DNA of 39,216 nt, taken from the NCBI GenBank assembly GCA_002733665.1, contig NVWM01000002.1:184148-223363 (forward strand), given 5' to 3'. Each line of letters opens with the position of its first letter. The first letter of the stretch is position 1. Origin of the DNA: Lutibacter sp. (GTDB lineage Bacteria > Bacteroidota > Bacteroidia > Flavobacteriales > Flavobacteriaceae). A program made the position numbers and the translations under genes. This document shows, one piece after another, positions 23,788 to 31,377 of the stretch. The notes beneath the pieces are model-generated. The model searched no databases and was not told the origin of the DNA. It saw nothing but the letters and a program-made list of their open reading frames with translations.

Positions 23788-25785
23788 TTAATCTATCTTA
23801 TTCATTGCTTCTTTAAAAAACTCATCTGCTGAGTCCAGAATATATCCAAGACCGTTACTATCATAGAAAGTATGACCCTCATTTTGAAGTATTTCTAGTT
23901 TAGCATCCTTACCATTATTTTGAAGTTCTGATATCATTTCTTCAGCCTGATTAACAGATATTGTTTTATCTCTTTTGCCATGAAAAATTAGTAAAGGCTT
24001 TTTTATACTATCTATAAAATTAATAGGTGAAATCTGATCTAGATATTTAGATTTTCTAGTACCCAAAACTTTTTCCCAAAACCTATACGTAAAATAATCT
24101 TTTTCTTTCTTTTTGGTTTTCATCCATTTTTTTATATCTGTAGGTGCTGATAACGCTACACCTGACGCATACAAATTAGGATATTTAATTAAAGACATAT
24201 AGGTTGCATATCCTCCATAACTATGACCGAATATAAATAATTTACGCTTGTCAACTTTATACTTTTCTGCAATAAAATTAACAGCATCAGCTATATCATT
24301 AATCATAATTTCATCAATACTATTTACTCCTGAAAGCACATGTTTTTTCCCAAAACCTGTAGACCCTCTAAAATTAACTCTCAATACAGCATAACCTCTT
24401 GAAGCAAAGTATTGTGAATATTTATCAAACTCAAAATAATCTCTTGACCAAGGTCCTCCATGAGGAATTACAACCATTGGAAATGAATAATCATTTTTAA
24501 AATCAATTGGTAAATTTAAATAACAAGGCAATTTAAATTCATCTCGAGTTTTTGCTATGATTACTTTTGTTTTGGATAGTCTATATTCATTTAACTCTTT
24601 ATTAAAGTAAAACATTATATCGTAAGTATCATCTGTTGTGTCATAAATACCAATATTCCCAGATTCATTATCGTTCCATTGATGTATCACAAACCTCTCT
24701 CCTTTATCATCATAATCAATAATATCATTTATAAAACTTGGAAAAGTTTCATTGAGTTTATTTTGAAAACCATCAAATTCAATTGAATACCATTTAAATT
24801 TTGGGATTAAATTATCGTATTTAACACCAAAAATATCTTTAGTGGACGAATTAAAAATTAATTGAATTCCTTTACCATGCGGATCATTGATATCACAGTT
24901 AACATCTTCTAAAACTGTTTTTTCGATTTTCTCTTCTAAAATATTATATGCTATTAGTTTTCTTTTATCAGAATTAATATTAGATGACATATAAATGACA
25001 TTTGGATTAAATCCAAAACCTTCATAAGATAAATTTTGTTCTAAATAAGAATTCGGTTTAATAATAAAAGGATAGTCGACTCCATCAACTTTAATGTTAA
25101 ATTGTTCAAATTTATTTTCTTTATTATTATATTTTAAATATTTAATAATATTTTCATCTGCAACTATTCCAAGTTGCGGAGTACCATTAAGGTCTGTTAT
25201 CCATTTATTAATTTTATGCTTTTTACCACTAACAACAATAATTTTTTGTCCTGTAAAAACATTAACTCTTTTTATTGATGCAAAGCCTTCAGTATCGAAA
25301 GTTTCTATTAGAATTTCTTTTTTGTTTTCTGGTAATAAACTTATTATACTATTGTATCTGAAACTTTTAATAAAAGAATAAAATCCTTTTATTCGTATAT
25401 CTGCAAATGAACTAACTAGAGTTGAAGCATTAGTTCCGTCAATATCGATAGCATTAATTTTACCAAGGGATTCATATAATAATCTATTATCAGTTAGCCA
25501 TAATAAATTTTGAACACTTTTACCTTTTAATGGAATAGTTTTAAATATTTTATATTCATCAATATCAATAATATGAATATCATTGTCAGAAAAAGTAGTT
25601 ACAACTTCTGCGAAGTATTTTCCGTTTGGAGAAATTGAATAGTTACTATTTTGTGCTTTTTTAAATAAGATATCAGTTGGAACTAATTGTTGAACTGTAT
25701 CTTTATATGCTACTTTTTCGGTTGGTTGAGAATAACTAATATTAATAATTAGACAAACCAGGATTAGAGTTATTCTTTTTTGCAT
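23788..25785 (-). CDS. S9 family (prolyl oligopeptidase-like) secreted peptidase
   Basis: 665-aa exported serine peptidase. After the signal peptide (to YSQ, residue 19) comes a beta-propeller-like N-terminal half (about 40-390) and a C-terminal alpha/beta hydrolase domain. The nucleophile motif is FGHSYGGYAT with Ser522; the acid is in FHGKRDKTI and the histidine in NEGHTF. VVIPHGGPWSRDYFEFD and GSTGFGKKH are typical of the acylaminoacyl/dipeptidyl-peptidase branch of S9. It probably processes peptides in the periplasm. It is co-directional with the DUF1801 gene four bases further on. Confidence 0.9.
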   Translation of the reverse strand: MQKRITLILVCLIINISYSQPTEKVAYKDTVQQLVPTDILFKKAQNSNYSISPNGKYFAEVVTTFSDNDIHIIDIDEYKIFKTIPLKGKSVQNLLWLTDNRLLYESLGKINAIDIDGTNASTLVSSFADIRIKGFYSFIKSFRYNSIISLLPENKKEILIETFDTEGFASIKRVNVFTGQKIIVVSGKKHKINKWITDLNGTPQLGIVADENIIKYLKYNNKENKFEQFNIKVDGVDYPFIIKPNSYLEQNLSYEGFGFNPNVIYMSSNINSDKRKLIAYNILEEKIEKTVLEDVNCDINDPHGKGIQLIFNSSTKDIFGVKYDNLIPKFKWYSIEFDGFQNKLNETFPSFINDIIDYDDKGERFVIHQWNDNESGNIGIYDTTDDTYDIMFYFNKELNEYRLSKTKVIIAKTRDEFKLPCYLNLPIDFKNDYSFPMVVIPHGGPWSRDYFEFDKYSQYFASRGYAVLRVNFRGSTGFGKKHVLSGVNSIDEIMINDIADAVNFIAEKYKVDKRKLFIFGHSYGGYATYMSLIKYPNLYASGVALSAPTDIKKWMKTKKKEKDYFTYRFWEKVLGTRKSKYLDQISPINFIDSIKKPLLIFHGKRDKTISVNQAEEMISELQNNGKDAKLEILQNEGHTFYDSNGLGYILDSADEFFKEAMNKID

Positions 25786-25848
25786 TTTTTTTGTTTAAAT
25801 ACAAATATGAAGATATTTTATCTGAATAAAAAATCTATTAAATTTTAT

Positions 25849-25878
25849 TTGCTCATTCAAATAATTATTCTAACTTTG
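25849..25878 (+). promoter_or_regulatory. Bacteroidota promoter of the membrane protein/regulator unit
   Basis: TTG (25,849-25,851), 19-base spacer, TAACTTTG (25,871-25,878): an exact fit to TTG-N19-TAnnTTTG. The -7 box overlaps the 17-bp palindrome at 25,873, so binding there would block initiation. Confidence 0.8.
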
Positions 25879-25889
25879 TATTTCAAAGT
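25873..25889. promoter_or_regulatory. Palindromic operator candidate, copy 1
   Basis: ACTTTG-TATTT-CAAAGT, a perfect 6-bp inverted repeat with a 5-base spacer, followed by ACTTTTA. The same site occurs at 26,847. It overlaps the -7 box and lies nine bases before the start codon at 25,899. Confidence 0.7.
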
Positions 25890-25898
25890 ACTTTTATT

Positions 25899-26516
25899 AT
25901 GAGTGATAAAGATTATTTAAAAGACATTTCAGAAATTAAAGAAATGATGAACAAATCATCACGATTTATTTCACTTAGCGGACTTTCAGGGATTTTAGCA
26001 GGAATTTATGCATTAGTTGGTGCTTATTTAGCAAAATTCATATTGGCGAATTATAATTATTTGTCACAGCGTAAAAATCCTATGAATATTGACGAAACAC
26101 AATTTAAATTGATTGTAATTGCAGTTGTCGTAGCAGTTTTATCTATAGTAACTGCATTTATCTTAACAAGAAAGAAGGCTAAACAACACGGAACAAGTAT
26201 TTGGGATAGTACAACGAAAAGATTACTTTTCAACTTTCTAGTTCCTCTTTTTACTGGCGGAATTTTTAGTCTAATTTTGTTAAATCAAGGTTTTTATGGA
26301 TTTATTGCTCCTGCAACATTAATTTTTTATGGTTTGGCATTATTTAGCGCAAGTAAATATACATTTGGAAATGTAAAGTATCTAGGAATTGCTGAAATCA
26401 TTCTTGGTTTAATTTCTATGAACTATATCGGATATGGTTTATATTTTTGGGCAATAGGATTTGGGGTTTTACATATTATTTATGGTACGTTGATGTATTT
26501 TAAATATGATAAATAA
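25899..26516 (+). CDS. Multi-pass membrane protein of unknown function
   Basis: 205-aa protein with a charged N-terminus (MSDKDYLKDISEIKEMMNKSSRFISLSG pattern) followed by about five or six membrane segments (about 28-55, 70-89, 108-127, 131-148, 155-200). This type is commonly found immediately upstream of a small winged-helix regulator and creD in Flavobacteriaceae, in my recollection. The stop codon is three bases before the regulator's start, so they form one unit. Its function is unknown; a membrane sensor or inhibitor partner for the regulator is possible. Confidence 0.8.
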   Translation: MSDKDYLKDISEIKEMMNKSSRFISLSGLSGILAGIYALVGAYLAKFILANYNYLSQRKNPMNIDETQFKLIVIAVVVAVLSIVTAFILTRKKAKQHGTSIWDSTTKRLLFNFLVPLFTGGIFSLILLNQGFYGFIAPATLIFYGLALFSASKYTFGNVKYLGIAEIILGLISMNYIGYGLYFWAIGFGVLHIIYGTLMYFKYDK

Positions 26517-26519
26517 AAT

Positions 26520-26828
26520 TTGAAAAACATTTTACAACATATAAACAAAACATTTGATCATCGAGTTCGACTAGGAATAATGTCAGCACTTGTAGTGAAT
26601 GAATATGTCGATTTTACCACTCTTAAGGAATTATTAGGAGTAACTGATGGAAATCTTGCAAGCCATTTAAAATCACTCGAAAAAGAGGAATATATTACAA
26701 TTGAAAAGCAATTTATTGGTCGAAAACCAAATACAAAATACAGTGTTACAAAATTGGGAAAAATAGAATTCACTAAACATATCAATGCACTAGAAAAATT
26801 AATAAAACAACAGCAAAAAAAACAATAA
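26520..26828 (+). CDS. Winged-helix transcriptional regulator (HTH_34 type)
   Basis: 102-aa DNA-binding protein. DHRVRLGIMSALVVNEYVDFTTLKELLGVTDGNLASHLKSLEKEEYI is the winged-helix core (13-58) with the recognition helix at GNLASHLKSL, and RKPNTKYSVTKLG forms the wing. The start is TTG 26,520, three bases after the preceding stop; the first ATG (residue 21) would remove the first helix, so TTG is required. Proteins of this type act as dimeric repressors. Two identical-pattern palindromes flank its operon promoter and the creD leader, which makes autoregulation and creD control the simplest reading. Confidence 0.85.
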   Translation: MKNILQHINKTFDHRVRLGIMSALVVNEYVDFTTLKELLGVTDGNLASHLKSLEKEEYITIEKQFIGRKPNTKYSVTKLGKIEFTKHINALEKLIKQQQKKQ

Positions 26829-26846
26829 CTATTTTTTTAATCACTT

Positions 26847-26863
26847 ACTTTGAAATTCAAAGT
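26847..26863. promoter_or_regulatory. Palindromic operator candidate, copy 2
   Basis: ACTTTG-AAATT-CAAAGT, the same palindrome as at 25,873 and again followed by ACTTTTA, 21 bases before the creD start. Overlapping TTACTTTG is a weak -7 box without a clear -33 element. Confidence 0.7.
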
Positions 26864-26884
26864 ACTTTTAAACAGTCAAACACC

Positions 26885-28243
26885 ATGGAACTCAAAAAAA
26901 CAGAAAATAAATTCTCAAAATTAAAAACCTCTACAACAGTAAGAATGTTAATGGTTGGATTCTTAATCTTAGTATTAATGATTCCTCTTACTTACATTAA
27001 ATATCTAATTATTGAACGTGCAAACAGGCAAGAATCAGTAATTAATGAAATTAATGAAAAATGGGGAAAAGAAGTTCTTCTTTACGGACCTATATTAAAA
27101 ATTCCTTATAAAACTTATAACAAAATCATATATAATAAAGGAAAGAAAAATGAATATACAGAAACAGAAGAAACTATAAACCATGGCTATTTTTTTCCTG
27201 AAAAACTCAAGACAAATACAACTATAAATCCTGAAAAAAAACATCGAGGCATTTATACAACTGCTGTATATAAAACATCAATGAATATTAAAGGTTCATT
27301 TAAAAAACCAGACTTTACTAGCAAAGAAGTGAAAGATAAAGATATATTATGGGACAAAGCAAAAATCATCATAAACACTTCTAATTTAAAAGGAATTAAT
27401 GATGAAGTAACCATTAAAATGAATAAAAACACATATTCATTTATGCCGAAATACAAGGCTAAAAGCAATCAATATAGTACTGAATTGGTCTTACATAAAC
27501 TCGAAAGCAATAAAATAGGGATTGATGATATGCCAAATAAAAATAGTACCGCTTTTGAAATAAATATAAGTATTAATGGTAGCGAGAGTGTTAGAATAGT
27601 ACCTATCGGAAAAGAAACTACTATGAATGTCAAATCTAATTGGAATGATAAAAGTTTTATTGGAAACTATCTTCCATATGAAAAAGGTGAAACTAAAACT
27701 AGTTTTGATGCAAAATGGAAAGTATTACAAATCAATCGCCCATTCTCACAACAATTTTTCAATGAGATACCTAATTTAACAGAATTTGCATTTGGTGTGA
27801 ATTTTATGATTCCTGTAGATCAATATCAACAAAGCGAGCGTTCAGCTAAGTATGGTTATTTAGTAATTTCATTAACTTTTTTGATTTTCTTCTTAATACA
27901 AAGTTTAAGCAAAATTAATATCCATCCGTTTCAATATTTAATGATTGGATTGGCTTTAACAATGTTTTACACCTTATTAATCTCAATTTCTGAACATAGT
28001 AATTTCTTAAATGCATATTTAATTGCAAGTATTGCCGTCATTGGACTGATAACTCTATATTCTAAATCCATTTTAAAAACACTCAAATTCACAACATTTG
28101 TAATGATTTCATTAACATCTCTATATACGTTTATATATATCATAATACAATTAGAAAACTATGCTCTATTAGTTGGAAGCATTGGCTTATTTATAATTTT
28201 AGGAAGCGTTATGTATGCATCTAGAAAAATTGATTGGAACTAA
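26885..28243 (+). CDS. creD: CreD-like inner membrane protein
   Basis: 452-aa member of the CreD family. One N-terminal membrane segment (about 19-43) is followed by a large extracytoplasmic domain (about 44-320: WGKEVLLYGPILKIPY, HGYFFPEKL, RGIYTTAVYKTS) and a C-terminal cluster of five or so membrane segments (about 325-450). In Escherichia coli CreD belongs to the CreBC regulon and affects envelope and colicin tolerance; in Flavobacteriaceae it sits with a small winged-helix gene instead, as here. Its biochemical activity is not known. The gene is followed by the hairpin at 28,262. Confidence 0.88.
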   Translation: MELKKTENKFSKLKTSTTVRMLMVGFLILVLMIPLTYIKYLIIERANRQESVINEINEKWGKEVLLYGPILKIPYKTYNKIIYNKGKKNEYTETEETINHGYFFPEKLKTNTTINPEKKHRGIYTTAVYKTSMNIKGSFKKPDFTSKEVKDKDILWDKAKIIINTSNLKGINDEVTIKMNKNTYSFMPKYKAKSNQYSTELVLHKLESNKIGIDDMPNKNSTAFEINISINGSESVRIVPIGKETTMNVKSNWNDKSFIGNYLPYEKGETKTSFDAKWKVLQINRPFSQQFFNEIPNLTEFAFGVNFMIPVDQYQQSERSAKYGYLVISLTFLIFFLIQSLSKINIHPFQYLMIGLALTMFYTLLISISEHSNFLNAYLIASIAVIGLITLYSKSILKTLKFTTFVMISLTSLYTFIYIIIQLENYALLVGSIGLFIILGSVMYASRKIDWN

Positions 28244-28261
28244 AAAAATGGTGCTAATAAA

Positions 28262-28294
28262 AAAAGCAGTACTAATAAAAAAAGTACTGCTTTT
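28262..28294. terminator. Bidirectional terminator between creD and the DUF3820 gene
   Basis: Stem AAAAGCAGTACT (28,262-28,273) / AGTACTGCTTTT (28,283-28,294), perfect over 12 bases, with A/T runs on both sides. It serves creD on the plus strand and the minus-strand operon ending at 28,353. Confidence 0.85.
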
Positions 28295-28352
28295 AAATAT
28301 CCTGATTTGAAATTATAATCTTGAAATTATAACATTTATTTTATTGACATTT

Positions 28353-28574
28353 CTAAGAATTCTTCTTAATCTTATGAATCAAGTGTTCCAAACCATTTAA
28401 TTTTAATTCATAAACCAGACCAAGCATCATTCCTATTTTTCCCTTCGGGAATCCTTTAGCATGGTACCAAACAATATAATGCTCTGGTAAATCAATCAAA
28501 TCTCTCCCTTTAAATTTACCAAAAGGCATTTTGGTGTTGGCTAAATCAATTAAAAACTGTTTGTCTTGAAACAT
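28353..28574 (-). CDS. DUF3820 family protein
   Basis: 73-aa small protein with MPFGKFKGRDLIDLPEHYIVW (16-36), the signature of DUF3820, sometimes called putative quorum-sensing-regulated virulence factor; that name should not be taken as function. The fold resembles the small domain also found near exonuclease genes. Its ATG overlaps the stop of the upstream dehydrogenase gene by one base (TAATG), indicating translational coupling. Confidence 0.88.
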   Translation of the reverse strand: MFQDKQFLIDLANTKMPFGKFKGRDLIDLPEHYIVWYHAKGFPKGKIGMMLGLVYELKLNGLEHLIHKIKKNS

Positions 28575-29788
28575 TATTCTTTACCTTCAAGATAATCTTG
28601 TAAATACGAAAATCGTTCTGTCAATTCTCCACTTTCAGTCATTTGAGCACGATCTAAAATTCCACTTTTATCATCATCAAAAAATGAAGGAATCACATTT
28701 TTCATAAACATCTCACCAAAACCTTCACTTGCATCTTTAGGCAATTCGCAAGGCAAATTATCAACAGCCATAACAGATATAGCATTCTTATCATCGTAAT
28801 TTACTTCTTTTTCTGTTTGTGGATTATATCCATAAAAAGGATTTGCTATTGTTGAAGCACGAAGTGTACTTGCTACTGGACCATCAATATCACAAGAAAT
28901 ATCTGCAACTAACTTTATGCTAAAATCATCAGATTTTGCATCTTCTCTTGTAAATAAATAGGGAGCACCATCACCATAAAAATGACCTGCAATAAAAAAG
29001 TCTGTTTCTTTGGCGTACGGCATAAAATTGCTTTCATAACCACTCGGATCATCATAAAATTTGTACCTATCTCCTACTTTACCATCAGTTCTTTTATTGT
29101 ATTCCATAACATCTACCAAGCAATAAACTGGCTCAGTAAATTTTGAAGTTAGATACAAGGCATCACTAACTTCCTTTATTTTCAAATGATCTAAAATTTC
29201 TTTAGCTCCTTGTGCAACTTTTCCTGTTCCAGAAAGTAAAATTTTGATATTAGGCAAAGCGATTTTATCTAATTCTCTTTTGACTTCATTCAAATCATTT
29301 AAAGTTTCAACTTTTGGCAAACTGAATAGTTCGTCTCTTAAACCTAACGCTCTAAAACCGTTGTAAGCACCTACCAATCCTGCATATCTACCAAATCCTA
29401 TCAATCTAGCGCCATTTTCTTTTATGATAGTTTCATGATCAAAAAAAGAAATATTCTTTTCAATAATTGCTTTTAATAACTTACGGTTGTATGGTTGTTT
29501 TTTTATAGTATGGGAAAAGAAAAAATATTTTTTATTTGGTATTAAAGAATCAATAGGAACTTCTTTTACACCAAGTAGAACATCACAATCACTTATATCA
29601 TCAACAACTGCTATTCCTTCATTTTTATAATCATCATCTGTAAAAAAGCGTACGTCAGAACTTTCAACTTTCAATTCTAATTCTGGATATTGCGCTAACA
29701 ATTCCTTACATGCATTTGGTGAAAAAACAACTCTTTTGTCTGGCGGATTCTTTCGTTCTTTGATAATACCTATCTTCATATATGTCAT
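28574..29788 (-). CDS. LYS1/alanine dehydrogenase-like NAD-dependent enzyme
   Basis: 404-aa protein with the alanine dehydrogenase/pyridine nucleotide transhydrogenase N-terminal domain (KIGIIKERKNPPDKRVVFSP, residues 5-24; VKEVP at 74-78; FSHTIKKQPYN) and a Rossmann region with LLSGTGKVAQGA (about 184-195). The arrangement and length match saccharopine dehydrogenase (NAD, L-lysine-forming; LYS1-like). Whether it makes or breaks down saccharopine, or acts on another amino-acid adduct, cannot be read from the sequence. ATG 29,788 and ATG 29,779 (MKIGIIK) are both possible starts; the second fits the family start better. Confidence 0.85.
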   Translation of the reverse strand: MTYMKIGIIKERKNPPDKRVVFSPNACKELLAQYPELELKVESSDVRFFTDDDYKNEGIAVVDDISDCDVLLGVKEVPIDSLIPNKKYFFFSHTIKKQPYNRKLLKAIIEKNISFFDHETIIKENGARLIGFGRYAGLVGAYNGFRALGLRDELFSLPKVETLNDLNEVKRELDKIALPNIKILLSGTGKVAQGAKEILDHLKIKEVSDALYLTSKFTEPVYCLVDVMEYNKRTDGKVGDRYKFYDDPSGYESNFMPYAKETDFFIAGHFYGDGAPYLFTREDAKSDDFSIKLVADISCDIDGPVASTLRASTIANPFYGYNPQTEKEVNYDDKNAISVMAVDNLPCELPKDASEGFGEMFMKNVIPSFFDDDKSGILDRAQMTESGELTERFSYLQDYLEGKE

Positions 29789-29869
29789 TTTTGCTGTTTG
29801 GTATAAATTTTGCGCTAAGATATTTGAATTTATAGGAATAACAAACAGTGTTTTGTGTCTATTTTTTTA

Positions 29870-29877
29870 TAAATTTG
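29870..29877 (+). promoter_or_regulatory. -7 element of the ssrA promoter
   Basis: TAAATTTG fits TAnnTTTG; it lies 32 bases before the mature 5' end, which implies a short leader removed during processing. The -33 region is not clear. Confidence 0.55.
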
Positions 29878-29909
29878 CAATTACATTGAAAAATGTTCTT
29901 TGAAATATT

Positions 29910-30301
29910 GGGGATGACTTGGTTTTGACTGCAAGGTCAATTGAACTGTAAGCATGTCGAGCAATGAAATAGTACTCGTAAAAATCACTTTCAAAACTTT
30001 AAACGGCGAGAATAACTACGCTTTAGCTGCATAATCCGAATCACAGTAGGATTGGCCTAGGTACACAAGGTGTACAAGCTTTATGTCTCTCGATAGCCTT
30101 GGTTAACGGCGCTCGAATTTTTGACATCGTAAAAGTCAACATAGGAATATAAAGGTCATGGTTATATTCTGAAACTAAAATGAATACGTTTTAAGTGGGC
30201 CGTTTCTGGTCAGTTTAGAATCGAAAATCAAACAGAAACTATGCATGTAGAAAGCACTTTAATTACTTGTTTGGACGAGGGTTCGAGTCCCTCCATCTCC
30301 A
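29910..30301 (+). ncRNA. ssrA: tmRNA
   Basis: Transfer-messenger RNA for ribosome rescue. The 5' end GGGGATGACTTGGTTTTGAC and the 3' end GGTTCGAGTCCCTCCATCTCC form the tRNA-like part: GGGGATG pairs with CATCTCC, and the T-arm GGTTCGAGTCC is standard. The tag frame starts at GGC 30,005 and reads GENNYALAA followed by TAA 30,032-30,034, the usual Flavobacteriia tag. CCA is not encoded (ACTA follows), so it is added after transcription. A strong terminator follows eight bases later. Confidence 0.97.
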
Positions 30302-30308
30302 CTATTAT

Positions 30309-30348
30309 AAACCTTAATTTATTGATATTCAATAAATTAAGGTTTTTT
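30309..30348 (+). terminator. ssrA terminator
   Basis: Perfect 17-base stem (30,309-30,325 and 30,329-30,345; arm AAACCTTAATTTATTGA) with a three-base loop and a T6 run. The A-rich left side would also work on the opposite strand. Confidence 0.92.
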
Positions 30349-30469
30349 AATTTAATATATGTAAATTAATGTTTTATCTATATTTCAGTACTAATATTTG
30401 GAAGGTCTTTTTCTAAAACGAATGGCTTTATAATTCGAGGGTTTTCTTTTCTCTGAATTTATAGATTAA

Positions 30470-30601
30470 TTATTTTCCTCTTCCACTCTTTTTAACACTC
30501 GACGATTTATTTACATTCGTATTGCTTTTTCCAGCCTTGTTACCCTTCCCTTTTTTATTAGTTTGCTGTTCCGCTTTATTGCCAAAAAATTTACTTCCCA
30601 T
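30470..30601 (-). CDS. Small basic protein (43 aa), conserved flavobacterial type
   Basis: Encodes a 43-residue protein beginning MGSKFFGNKAEQQ and ending SSSVKKSGRGK, with about a third of residues Lys or Arg. Short proteins with the same MxSKFFGNK start and a RGK end recur in Bacteroidota in my recollection, always unnamed. The charge suggests nucleic-acid or ribosome binding, but this is inference. A promoter fits on the minus strand: -7 box TAACTTTG (plus-strand CAAAGTTA at 30,634-30,641) with TTG 17 bases further upstream. Too short for routine gene calling. Confidence 0.7.
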   Translation of the reverse strand: MGSKFFGNKAEQQTNKKGKGNKAGKSNTNVNKSSSVKKSGRGK

Positions 30602-30703
30602 AACGTTTTATTTTTAGTTGGTGTTATATACCTCAAAGTTAATTATACTCTAAAATTACAAAAAATTAATTAATTGATTAAAATTTGAAAAGATTGAGTT
30701 CAA

Positions 30704-30763
30704 TAAAAAAAGCACCACTCCTATGAGTGGTGCCCGAAATTTGCGATTTCATAGAATAAATTC
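30704..30763 (-). ncRNA. Predicted orphan small RNA (~60 nt)
   Basis: On the minus strand a textbook Bacteroidota promoter (TTG at 30,799-30,797, 19-base spacer, TATATTTG at 30,777-30,770) is followed about 55 bases later by a perfect 9-bp terminator stem (GCACCACTC / GAGTGGTGC, 30,712-30,733) and a T7 run. There is no gene between; the only ATG gives a frame that runs into the terminator. The start is estimated at about seven bases after the -7 box. Not a family I recognise. Confidence 0.65.
30705..30733 (-). terminator. Terminator of the predicted small RNA
   Basis: GCACCACTC-ATAG-GAGTGGTGC followed by TTTTTTT on the minus strand: an intrinsic terminator with a perfect stem. Confidence 0.85.
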
Positions 30764-30769
30764 TACATG

Positions 30770-30799
30770 CAAATATACAAAACCTCCAATATAAATCAA
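30770..30799 (-). promoter_or_regulatory. Promoter of the predicted small RNA
   Basis: Minus strand TTG-N19-TATATTTG: exact match to the Bacteroidota promoter consensus in both boxes and in spacing. Confidence 0.75.
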
Positions 30800-30921
30800 C
30801 TATTGGATCGCCAGAATTGTTAATATTTAGTTAATATAGTACTTTGTTTTGCACAGTACTGTAACAATTGTATTTAATTGCCGTCTTATTGGTATAAACA
30901 AACTATTAAAAACTTTATATT

Positions 30922-31035
30922 ATGAAAATTCAATCAAACAGTACCGTAACAACATCAAAAGTAAATGTATTTTTCTCTAACTTTAAAACTAGCAAAAGAG
31001 TATTGTGGTCTTCACGTAGAAATTATAGTTACTAA
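30922..31035 (+). CDS. Candidate 37-aa small ORF upstream of the SAM riboswitch
   Basis: ATG 30,922 to TAA 31,035 encodes MKIQSNSTVTTSKVNV, continues to FKTSKRVLWSS and ends RRNYSY. It is basic and not membrane-like. A leader AAACTTTATATT precedes the ATG, but no clear ribosome site. It lies about 100 bases before the methionine-operon riboswitch and has no methionine or cysteine run, so it is unlikely to be an attenuator leader peptide. No family recognised; may be spurious. Confidence 0.35.
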   Translation: MKIQSNSTVTTSKVNVFFSNFKTSKRVLWSSRRNYSY

Positions 31036-31130
31036 TTATTCGCAATATTATTTAAAAAAAAGTTAGAAATAATTTGGTTATTAAATTTTTCTAACGCAAT
31101 ATTTGCACTCACAAAGTTCAATAACTTACT

Positions 31131-31259
31131 GAAATGTTATCAAGAAAGGCGGAGGGATAGACCCAATGAAGCCTTAGCAACCCTTTACACTTAGTAAAGA
31201 AGGTGCTAAATTCTACTTAACTATCGATTCATTTATCGGTGTTGGATAGATAACTCAAA
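31131..31259 (+). promoter_or_regulatory. SAM-I (S-box) riboswitch
   Basis: P1 stem GTTATC (31,136-31,141) / GATAAC (31,249-31,254). The aptamer core is conserved: AAGAAAGGCGGAGGGATAGAC, then CCAATGAAGCC, TTAGCAACCC and AAGGTGCTAAATTC, all in S-box order. A weak -7 box AATATTTG lies at 31,098-31,105. It precedes the met operon. A short stem CAATTAC / GTAATTG (31,262-31,281) and a stem CGCTTT / AAAGCG (31,315-31,329) follow and may form the expression platform; neither has a strong T-run, so control at translation or a weak terminator is possible. Confidence 0.93.
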
Positions 31260-31377
31260 AACAATTACTCATCTGTAATTGCTATAATTCTTTATAACAT
31301 TTTTCTATTAGGTACGCTTTTATAAAGCGCATTTGACTTTTGGTTTAATTTATTTATTAACTCAAAAAAACAGAAAA

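Noticed and set aside
31333..31377. Upstream start for metY
   Set aside because: The upstream frame is the riboswitch expression region; MetY homologues begin at the ATG at 31,378.
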